DNA of 39,823 nt, from NCBI GenBank assembly GCA_949284575.1, contig CASDWO010000100.1, positions 1 through 39,823 of the forward strand, read 5' to 3'. The DNA comes from an uncultured bacterium. Lineage in GTDB: Bacteria; Bacillota_I; Bacilli_A; RF39; UBA660. Below are positions 15,388-20,886 of this stretch, in pieces; within the stretch, counting starts at the first letter, position 1, and each line of letters opens with the position of its first letter. Below the pieces are notes generated by a model that was given only the letters and a program-made list of their open reading frames with translations, was not told the DNA's origin and searched no databases. The translations under genes and the position numbers were made by a program.

Positions 15388-15638
15388 TATACAGTAGGAA
15401 CATTATTTTCTACAATAGATTCTACTGCTAATTTTTGAACATTTAATGCTTTTTGCATTTCTGAATCGTATTCAAAAGCAACTATATCATTTTGATCTAA
15501 ACTTTTAAATCCTTTCATTTGAATATCAGAGAAATGAACATATATATCATTTTCTATCTCATCACACGAAATAAAACCATATCCTTTTTCGTTACTAAAC
15601 CACTTAACCCTACCTTTATAACTTACTCTTTCTTCCAT
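15387..15638 (-). CDS. Cold-shock domain protein, 83 aa
   Basis: Single-stranded nucleic-acid-binding OB fold: GRVKWFSNEKGYGFISC (RNP1 motif, about residues 9-25) and DIYVHFSDI (RNP2, about 31-39). Longer and more divergent than the chromosomal copy at 24166-24384, with an unusual C-terminal extension. It overlaps the end of the membrane protein gene by 23 nt, has an AAAAGGAG ribosome binding site, and overlaps the ArpU-like start, so it belongs to the mobile-element operon. A cold-shock protein on an element may act as an RNA chaperone or antiterminator for element transcripts (inference). Confidence 0.82.
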   Translation of the reverse strand: MEERVSYKGRVKWFSNEKGYGFISCDEIENDIYVHFSDIQMKGFKSLDQNDIVAFEYDSEMQKALNVQKLAVESIVENNVPTV

Positions 15639-16197
15639 TTTTTTCTCCTTTTCTATTCTTGATTATTTCACTACCTTCTACTGCTAATTTATATAATTTA
15701 TCAATTTTTATAGTAAAATAATTAATTGATAACATAACTACTGCAAGAACTACTATTAAATAAAAACTACTCATAAAACTATTTAATAAATTAAAATTAT
15801 AATTTATTAATACTGCAATTGGTAATAATAATAAGCTTAAAATTATTAATTTATAAATCATTTCAATACTATATTTATACTTATAAGATGCAAACCCTAT
15901 TATAAATAATGAAACAACAAATGTAATAATATAAGTGTTAATTAAAAAGGTTTTAAAATCTTCTATTTTTTGTAAAAAAGCATAATTACTATTATTCCAT
16001 AAATGGATTAAACTATTAGTCGATAAACTAATACAATAAACTACTAAAGCAAATATTAATAGTTTATTAATAACTTTCAATATTTTAGATAATTTAAAAT
16101 AATTTTGCATTCTCTTATTATTACCTTCACCACACCAATATTCTTCTGCATTAATTCCAAATAAATCTTTATAAAACTGCCTTATCTTAGTTTTAAT
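15616..16197 (-). CDS. Four-helix membrane protein with ATT start
   Basis: Unknown membrane protein with about four hydrophobic helices in the last 150 residues. The first canonical ATG is at 16110, but it has no good ribosome binding site, and the frame stays open upstream for 29 more codons (KTKIRQFYKDLFGINAEEYW, then CGEGNNKR). At the very start stands GGGAGG (16205-16210), followed by ATT codons at 16200 and 16197, 4 and 7 nt away, just 13 nt after the MazF-like stop. I therefore place the start at ATT 16197 (194 residues); ATG 16110 is the fallback. The extra segment is hydrophilic with a Cys and a Trp. Overlaps the cold-shock gene by 23 nt. Confidence 0.6.
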   Translation of the reverse strand: MKTKIRQFYKDLFGINAEEYWCGEGNNKRMQNYFKLSKILKVINKLLIFALVVYCISLSTNSLIHLWNNSNYAFLQKIEDFKTFLINTYIITFVVSLFIIGFASYKYKYSIEMIYKLIILSLLLLPIAVLINYNFNLLNSFMSSFYLIVVLAVVMLSINYFTIKIDKLYKLAVEGSEIIKNRKGEKNGRKSKL

Positions 16198-16210
16198 AAT
16201 TTTTCCTCCC

Positions 16211-16537
16211 TTAATTTAAATCCAATGAAATGGATAAAGCATCATTTATTTGTTCTAAAGTTTTTTCATCTAATGTTCCAATATAATTAATTATCTGTTC
16301 TTTTGAAATAGTCATAATACTTTCACACAAAGCCATTTGTTTAGAATTTACAATTACATGAACTGGCATAGTAATTTTTTTTAGTTTAGTGGTAAGAGGA
16401 ACTACAATTAAAATTTTAGAAAATGTATTTCCAAAATTATTTTGAACCACTACACAAGGTCTAATGCCTGTTTGAATATGTGGATAATCATTCTTTAATT
16501 TAACTAATAAAATATCCCCTCTTTTAATATTTTTCAT
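16211..16537 (-). CDS. MazF/PemK-like toxin, 108 aa
   Basis: PemK/MazF fold: RGDILLVKLKNDYPHIQTGIRP (conserved Arg-Gly-Asp at about residues 6-8), CVVVQNNFGN, LIVVPLTTKLKK and ALCESIMTISKEQI. Members of the family are mRNA interferases that cut RNA at short sequences. The start overlaps the stop of the upstream 86-aa gene (ATGA), so expression is coupled to it. No MazE-like antitoxin is recognisable; the upstream 86-aa protein takes its place in the operon but does not look like a known antitoxin. Some PemK-like proteins on mobile elements are not toxic, so toxicity is an inference. Confidence 0.8.
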   Translation of the reverse strand: MKNIKRGDILLVKLKNDYPHIQTGIRPCVVVQNNFGNTFSKILIVVPLTTKLKKITMPVHVIVNSKQMALCESIMTISKEQIINYIGTLDEKTLEQINDALSISLDLN

Positions 16538-16794
16538 AAGTTATAAATTCTTATTTTTTCTTCCATTTCTAAAATATAATAAGCGTAAATTGGATATTTT
16601 GTTCTTCTTTTAACGATATAATCATCCTCATAAACAATTTTTAATATGCACTTAAACCCTTTTTTTCTTAAAACTTCTATAATTTTTTCTTTACCAATTC
16701 TTTTTACTATTTCTCTACCACAGCAACAATTACCATATCTTCTTAGATGTTGCAAAATCCATTCAGGGATTTGGATCTCATCTGAGAACTTCAT
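16534..16794 (-). CDS. Unknown 86-aa protein, possible MazF partner
   Basis: Small protein with a Cys triplet (YGNCCCGREIVKRIG, Cys at about residues 23-25) and an alpha/beta pattern after it (EKIIEVLRKKGFKCILKIVYEDDYIVKRRTKYP broken by charged residues). The ATG at 16794 follows GGAGGAGC. It overlaps the MazF-like start by 4 nt, the classic layout of an antitoxin-toxin pair, but there is no recognisable DNA-binding fold of the MazE type. Cysteine clustering could bind metal. I do not recognise the family. Confidence 0.55.
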   Translation of the reverse strand: MKFSDEIQIPEWILQHLRRYGNCCCGREIVKRIGKEKIIEVLRKKGFKCILKIVYEDDYIVKRRTKYPIYAYYILEMEEKIRIYNL

Positions 16795-16820
16795 AATAGT
16801 TGCTCCTCCTATACATCAAT

Positions 16821-16997
16821 CTAATAAATTTTTATTAGATCATCTTCAAAATTACTGCCTACTTCAAAAAATTTTAATTCGTCATCACCATCAAATAAAT
16901 AGCAAATTATGTTATCTATTTTTTGAATTATGGTTAAAAAATTCCCGTGTTTATCAGATAAAGAATTGTATATTCTGTATCTTTCTCCCTTTTTTAT
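16821..16997 (-). CDS. Hidden 58-aa gene with ATA start
   Basis: Open frame with no ATG, GTG or TTG in it, running from a TAA at 16998-17000 to a TAG at 16821. It reads (ATA)KKGERYRIYNSLSDKHG, then NFLTIIQKIDNIICYLFDG and DDELKFFEVGSNFEDDLIKIY, an amphipathic protein-like composition with acidic C-terminus. GAGAGGTGA lies upstream so that ATA 16997 is 7 nt after GAGG. The downstream gene begins 26 nt after its stop, with a GGAGGAG ribosome binding site in between. It is therefore the first gene of the operon that contains the 86-aa protein and MazF. The function is unknown. Confidence is limited by the absence of a standard start codon. Confidence 0.5.
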   Translation of the reverse strand: MKKGERYRIYNSLSDKHGNFLTIIQKIDNIICYLFDGDDELKFFEVGSNFEDDLIKIY

Positions 16998-17015
16998 TTA
17001 CTCACCTCTCTTCTA

Positions 17016-17031
17016 TTCCACTATTGTGGAC
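17016..17031. promoter_or_regulatory. Element operator, copy A
   Basis: TTCCACTATTGTGGAC, differing in one base from the perfect palindrome GTCCAC-TATT-GTGGAC. It lies upstream of the ATA-start gene and the MazF operon. Confidence 0.65.
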
Positions 17032-17101
17032 TGTTGTTTCAAAAAAAATATAACTCCATATTCTTTTCTAAAACTGATATACCACCTCCAAATCGTAAGT
17101 T

Positions 17102-17117
17102 GTCCACTATTGTGGAC
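17102..17117. promoter_or_regulatory. Element operator, copy B (perfect)
   Basis: GTCCAC-TATT-GTGGAC, a perfect 6+4+6 inverted repeat, 86 bp from copy A in the same control region (16998-17213). Confidence 0.7.
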
Positions 17118-17213
17118 TACAATAATAATATACTCTATTAAAAATATTTTGTCAATACTTCCTGTGGATAAAAAACTGTATAGATTTTTTCTATACAGAG
17201 TACCTTATCAGTT

Positions 17214-17519
17214 TTAATGGACTTTATCATATTTTTTTAATGTTGATAAAATTTCATCCATTTGTAGGTCGTCTTCTACTGATATGGTACTAACAATACC
17301 AATTAATTCTAATAATTGTTCATATTTTACTACCAAAGAATTACTTGCTAAAAGATCTTTTATAGTCTTATCGTAATCTTCCTCTACTGCCAATAATTTT
17401 TTAAAAACTTCATTTAAAACTGCATATGGAACATCGCTTTTACTTTCAAAATATTCCTTTAATACTTCTAAAACTACCTTTACTTCTTTTACTGCCTTAT
17501 TTTCATCTTTAGTTATCAT
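17214..17519 (-). CDS. Unknown helical protein, 101 aa
   Basis: All-helical, acidic protein (KDENKAVKEVKVVLEVLKEYFE and further helices to KKYDKVH), without Cys, membrane segments or known motif; the heptad-like Leu/Val spacing suggests helix packing. I chose the ATG at 17519, which has AAAGG about 9 nt upstream; a TTG at 17537 would lie inside the preceding gene. It is encoded directly after the 62-aa gene and before the MazF operon. Such small helical proteins are common in the regulatory part of integrative elements, but I do not recognise a family. Confidence 0.55.
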   Translation of the reverse strand: MITKDENKAVKEVKVVLEVLKEYFESKSDVPYAVLNEVFKKLLAVEEDYDKTIKDLLASNSLVVKYEQLLELIGIVSTISVEDDLQMDEILSTLKKYDKVH

Positions 17520-17520
17520 T

Positions 17521-17709
17521 TCATTTTTCCTTTCCAATCGGTACTGCCTTTTTTAGTGATGCTTTGTCCTTTAAATTCCTTAAGCATACTTCTAAAATGC
17601 GAATCGTTAATTCATTATCCAATTGGGTTTTACATGTAACACTATTATTACTTCCATTGTAAAGAATCTGGATACTTCTAGTTGTTTCTGAAGACTGCCA
17701 TTTATTCAA
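17521..17709 (-). CDS. Unknown 62-aa protein
   Basis: Short protein with a TTG start (17709) after an AGGTGA ribosome binding site. The sequence shows a beta-rich N-terminal half (RSIQILYNGSNNSVTCKTQ) and a helical, basic C-terminal half (TIRILEVCLRNLKDKASLKK). It is the first gene of the leftward unit driven from the control region that faces the Xre repressor, preceded by a possible 10-codon leader peptide. Its position next to a CI-like repressor resembles small control proteins of integrative elements. No family recognised. Confidence 0.5.
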   Translation of the reverse strand: MNKWQSSETTRSIQILYNGSNNSVTCKTQLDNELTIRILEVCLRNLKDKASLKKAVPIGKEK

Positions 17710-17732
17710 ACTTTCACCTGCCTTTCTATAAG

Positions 17733-17765
17733 TCAGGACGAAACCATCACCCTGATTTTTATCAT
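17733..17765 (-). CDS. Possible 10-aa leader peptide
   Basis: ATG four nt after AAGGTGG, then IKIRVMVSS and a TGA, 23 nt before the 62-aa gene. A weak stem (TCAGG / CCTGA) brackets the second half. It could couple translation or act as an attenuator, or be chance. Confidence 0.3.
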   Translation of the reverse strand: MIKIRVMVSS

Positions 17766-17782
17766 ACTACCACCTTACTTCC

Positions 17783-17804
17783 AATATAGCACATATACTA
17801 TATT
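17783..17804. promoter_or_regulatory. Inverted repeat in divergent control region
   Basis: AATATAG, 8-nt centre, CTATATT. It lies in the leader or promoter of the leftward operon. It is AT-rich, so chance is possible. Confidence 0.3.
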
Positions 17805-17834
17805 AATTTAATTTTAGCAAATTATTTTAAATAA

Positions 17835-17850
17835 GTCCACTATTGTGGAT
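17835..17850. promoter_or_regulatory. Element operator, copy C
   Basis: GTCCACTATTGTGGAT, one mismatch from the perfect palindrome. It lies between the leftward operon and the Xre gene at 17945. Confidence 0.7.
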
Positions 17851-17865
17851 TTTTTTAACAAATTG

Positions 17866-17881
17866 TTTTACTATAGTGGAC
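17866..17881. promoter_or_regulatory. Element operator, copy D (degenerate)
   Basis: TTTTACTATAGTGGAC matches the palindrome at 12 of 16 positions, keeping the right half-site. Its start is 31 bp (about three helical turns) from copy C, so both could be filled by one repressor on the same face of DNA. Confidence 0.55.
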
Positions 17882-17944
17882 TTTTTTCTGAAAATAATAT
17901 AAAATATATATGCAGTATCATAAAAGAAAAGAAGGGAGGATACA

Positions 17945-18346
17945 ATGACCAGAGAAGAAGCAATAAGACAGATTATTTTGGATTATTGTGAAAGCAACAA
18001 CATACTAATTACTCAATTTGCGAAAAGATGCAACATAAGTAAATCATACATAAGTAAAATTAATTTAAAACAATTTGGAAAATTAGGAATATCTATGACC
18101 TATCTCGAACTTATAGCTAAAGGATTAAATATGTCTATGGTAGATTTACAAATTTTAATTGAAAAATATCAAAATTGTAATCATCAAAATAAAGAAGAAA
18201 CGAAAAAAGAACTTATCCTGTGCGAAATCAATGATAAACTAAGAAATTTTAATGTAGAAGATTTGGAAATTGTACATAGTATTATATCAAATGTTAATCA
18301 TAAAGATTTAAACATTTTACATAGTTTTTTAAAAAATATGCGATGA
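17945..18346 (+). CDS. CI-like Xre repressor of the element, 133 aa
   Basis: N-terminal HTH_3 domain (about residues 8-68): AIRQIILDYCESNNILITQFAKRCNISKSYISKIN with recognition helix around SKSYISKIN, then a helical C-terminal part (about 85-133; KEELILCEINDKLRNFNVEDLEIVHSII broken here for length) probably for dimerisation. It has no peptidase domain, so induction would not be by RecA-type self-cleavage. It reads rightward, opposite to all other element genes, from a region with two GTCCAC-type operators; this is the standard place for the element's master repressor. The ATG follows GGGAGG. Confidence 0.8.
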   Translation: MTREEAIRQIILDYCESNNILITQFAKRCNISKSYISKINLKQFGKLGISMTYLELIAKGLNMSMVDLQILIEKYQNCNHQNKEETKKELILCEINDKLRNFNVEDLEIVHSIISNVNHKDLNILHSFLKNMR

Positions 18347-18466
18347 CATATTTTTTTTTATAAAAAAATACTTCAAAAAATTGATAATTAAATATGCTTA
18401 AATAATTATCTATTTTTAAAGAAAACAAGCACATAATTACTAATATTAAGATGATTACATTTAAAA

Positions 18467-19300
18467 TTATATTTCAAGATCATAATCTAAATCATAATTA
18501 TCTTCCTTTTCATTCTTATTTACAAACCATCCAGTTTCTGGATCTATTACAAGTTCTTCATTATTTTTTAATTTTAATATACAATTATTTATTGCTCCTT
18601 TAAAGAATCCAAATTTATTTTCTATTCTATTACCTTCTTCATCTATAAATTCATAATCAATCACATTTCCATTTTTATCAATATACTTATTCTTTGAAAT
18701 CCTTGACAAAATGTAATCTGTCATAATTATGGTTTTTTTATAGGTATGTTGTTTTATCAATTTTTCAAATAAACTATCATAATAATAAATATCTGTGTCT
18801 TCTATATCAATATATTTGTTCTTTATTAATTTATGTGTTAAAGGATTTAATTCATCTAAATCAACAAAAGAAAGATTACTTTTAACATCTTTAACTGTTT
18901 GTTCTTTAGTATTTTGTTTATTAGTATTTATTTGGTTGTCTTTTTCGGTATCTCCTATATCGGCATATCCCTTTTGGGTATCTGGATTATTTTTCTCTTG
19001 TAAAACATCTAATGGAATCTCTCTAATTATATATTCATATTTATAATAGCCTTTTTCACCTCTTGTTTGTTGAATCTCTAAGTAGCCATGATCTTTCAAT
19101 TCATTAAGTATTGATCTTATTGCCTTTATATTTTCTTTACTAACTGCAACTAGCCCTTTCATTGAATAATCCCAATCTTCTGGTAAACTTAACATAAAAG
19201 AAAGTAAACCTTTTGCTTTATAAGATAAACTTCTATCTTGTAAATGGTAATTACTCATTACAGTATAGTTTTTTTGCTTTTCTATTTTAAACACTGCCAT
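18467..19300 (-). CDS. Replication-initiator-like HTH protein, 277 aa
   Basis: The N-terminal part (about residues 1-95) looks like the winged helix of RepA/phage replication proteins: MAVFKIEKQKNYTVMSNYHL, then RSLSYKAKGLLSFMLSLPEDWDY, SKENIKAIRSILNELKDHGYL. A polar, Asn/Lys/Thr-rich linker (about 110-140) and an acidic C-terminal domain (ending YDLDYDLEI) follow. Such proteins serve as replisome organisers in plasmids, phages and integrative elements. The ATG at 19300 has AAAGGGTGAT upstream; an in-frame TTG at 19321 is less likely. It stands next to the integrase, suggesting an autonomous replication stage after excision (inference). Confidence 0.65.
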   Translation of the reverse strand: MAVFKIEKQKNYTVMSNYHLQDRSLSYKAKGLLSFMLSLPEDWDYSMKGLVAVSKENIKAIRSILNELKDHGYLEIQQTRGEKGYYKYEYIIREIPLDVLQEKNNPDTQKGYADIGDTEKDNQINTNKQNTKEQTVKDVKSNLSFVDLDELNPLTHKLIKNKYIDIEDTDIYYYDSLFEKLIKQHTYKKTIIMTDYILSRISKNKYIDKNGNVIDYEFIDEEGNRIENKFGFFKGAINNCILKLKNNEELVIDPETGWFVNKNEKEDNYDLDYDLEI

Positions 19301-19325
19301 ATAATCACCCTTTCTTTGCAAAATA

Positions 19326-19352
19326 AAAAAGCTAATAAACTTTTAGCTTTTT
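19326..19352 (-). terminator. Terminator after integrase
   Basis: AAAAAGCTAA / TTAGCTTTTT stem on the minus strand overlapping the integrase stop codon. It separates the integrase from the downstream replication gene. Confidence 0.65.
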
Positions 19353-20655
19353 AAGTATTTTTATTTTTTAGTATAGATATTGAAAGAGAATTAGTATAGT
19401 CTTCAAATTTACTAACTACTTCTTCTTCCATTTTTAAAGTTACTCTTACATAAATATTATAAGTTGTTTGTATTGTAGAGTGTCCAAGTCTTTTAGAAAC
19501 GGCTTTAATATCTGCTCCTTGTTCAATCAATCTTGTTGCATGTGTATCCCTAAAGTCATGAAATCTACAAGGGATACCTAATTCATAATGGATTATTTTA
19601 AAAGGATGTTTAGTAGTATCAGTTCCTTCAAAAATTCCATTGTTTTTAACAAATATTAGATTAACTTCTGGTAAGGCAACATCTATTTCAGCAAGAGCAT
19701 TTACAATTTTTATTTCTGGTTTATTATTATATGGATTAATTACTTCTTTCATATAATGCTTCATATACAAATCTCCATATTGTTCTTTAAAAAGTTCTTG
19801 TTCTTCTTTAAAATCTTTTAATGCTTGAAGTAATGTATCTCCTATTTCTATAGTTCTATGACTAGATGCTGTTTTACATGGACCAAAATACCAAATAGTT
19901 TTTGCTTTTCCCTCAATCAACCTTTTCTTTGTTCCTCCATGTTGATTTTTTTTAAGAACCTTTCTATCTACTTTTATTGTTTTCTTTTCAAAGTCTATAT
20001 CATCCCATGTTAAGGCAAACACTTCAGATACACGAAGTCCTGTATAGTATGCTGTTAAAAACGAATAATAAATAGTATGACTATTTCTAAATCTATTAAA
20101 AATGCGTTCAATTTCTTCTGGCGTAAAAATATGAACAGGATCTTTTTCAGGTATATCATATTTAGGCAATTTTACTTTTAGTGCTGGGTTGTCTTTTATA
20201 AAATCTAATACATCAGCTGCATAACCAAAAGAGCCTTTCAAGATTTTTAATATCGTATTTAAGAAACTTTTTGATACTCCCTTAGTAATATATATATCAT
20301 TAATAAGTTCCTGTAAAGTCGATGGAGTAATTTGAGACAATCTATAAAATCCTAATCTTGGTTTTAAATAATTTTTTATAATATTTTGATATGACAAAAT
20401 TGTTGAATATCTTAAATTTACTTCACAATATGTTTTTATCCAATAATCTAAATAATCCGAAAATGACATATTAGAAGGTTCAAATTTACGACCTGTATTT
20501 AGATACTCATTATAAGCTTTCATTCCAGCTTCATAAGCATCTCGTTTTGTTTTAAAACCAGACTTATTTATAAATTTTCTTTTTCCTCCTTGAGAGGCTA
20601 TTTCAAATCTGTATTGAAAGAAATTTCCTCTTTTCATAATACTTACTTTTCCCAT
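19351..20655 (-). CDS. int: Tyrosine recombinase/integrase, 434 aa
   Basis: Phage-type integrase with three parts: an N-terminal arm-binding segment (about residues 1-55, KRGNFFQYRFEIASQ), a SAM-like core-binding domain (about 60-165, FSDYLDYWIKTYCE), and the catalytic domain (about 175-420). Catalytic residues are visible: Arg in TGLRVSEVFALTW, His366 and Arg369 in HDFRDTHATR, His392 in RLGHSTIQ, and the nucleophile Tyr402 in YNIYVRV. It mediates site-specific insertion and excision. It is read away from secA, with a terminator and TGCACACA repeats between them, so the attachment site is probably in the secA 3' intergenic region. Strong AAAGGAGG ribosome binding site. Confidence 0.93.
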   Translation of the reverse strand: MGKVSIMKRGNFFQYRFEIASQGGKRKFINKSGFKTKRDAYEAGMKAYNEYLNTGRKFEPSNMSFSDYLDYWIKTYCEVNLRYSTILSYQNIIKNYLKPRLGFYRLSQITPSTLQELINDIYITKGVSKSFLNTILKILKGSFGYAADVLDFIKDNPALKVKLPKYDIPEKDPVHIFTPEEIERIFNRFRNSHTIYYSFLTAYYTGLRVSEVFALTWDDIDFEKKTIKVDRKVLKKNQHGGTKKRLIEGKAKTIWYFGPCKTASSHRTIEIGDTLLQALKDFKEEQELFKEQYGDLYMKHYMKEVINPYNNKPEIKIVNALAEIDVALPEVNLIFVKNNGIFEGTDTTKHPFKIIHYELGIPCRFHDFRDTHATRLIEQGADIKAVSKRLGHSTIQTTYNIYVRVTLKMEEEVVSKFEDYTNSLSISILKNKNT

Positions 20656-20675
20656 GTTTCCTCCTTTAAGAGAAC

Positions 20676-20698
20676 AAAAAAATCAGCAAGAATGCTGA
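20676..20698 (-). terminator. Terminator upstream of integrase
   Basis: Stem TCAGCA / TGCTGA with 4-nt loop and T7 on the minus strand. It stops read-through from the secA direction and may also act as an attenuator in the integrase leader. Confidence 0.7.
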
Positions 20699-20710
20699 CT
20701 TTTAAATTTG

Positions 20711-20805
20711 TGCACACACACCAATATCTATTTTTCCTAGATTTTATAAGGCTTTTCAAAGGTGTTCAAAATATTTGCACACAAACTGCACACAAATTGC
20801 ACACA
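20711..20805. repeat. TGCACACA repeats, likely integrase arm sites
   Basis: Four direct copies of TGCACACA at 20711, 20776, 20787 and 20798; the last three are spaced by exactly 11 bp, one helical turn. They lie in the 231-nt gap between integrase and secA, where attachment-site arm sequences would be expected. No gene is seen in this gap. Confidence 0.65.
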
Positions 20806-20886
20806 TTTTGGTATTTTTACGCTTTTTTTTATGTTTTTTTGCACTTTTTACTATCGCAAAATTCTCTTAAACCCTTATTTTATGGG

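Larger units (their letters stand above)
14926..20805. mobile_element. Integrated mobile element, limits approximate
   Basis: Tyrosine integrase next to secA, replication-type HTH protein, inverted Xre repressor with repeated operators, MazF-like toxin, ArpU-like regulator and small unknown genes form a coherent element. The right end is set by the TGCACACA repeats before secA. The left end is not identified: no copy of those repeats is found elsewhere in the window, so the element could also include the CAP-domain gene and genes further left. No relaxase, type IV secretion or capsid genes are present, so it may be a satellite-like or decayed element. Confidence 0.6.

Noticed and set aside
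16646-17217. Two plus-strand frames across the MazF-side control region
   Set aside because: Composition is that of reversed minus-strand genes and operators; no ribosome binding sites. The minus-strand ATA-start frame explains the region better.
17016-17881. CRISPR-like array suggested by repeated CCACTATTGTGGA
   Set aside because: Copies are few, irregularly spaced and palindromic at promoters, so they are operators; no cas genes are present.
20700-20886. prfB programmed-frameshift gene after secA
   Set aside because: The region holds only repeats and a terminator; no release factor 2 motif is present.
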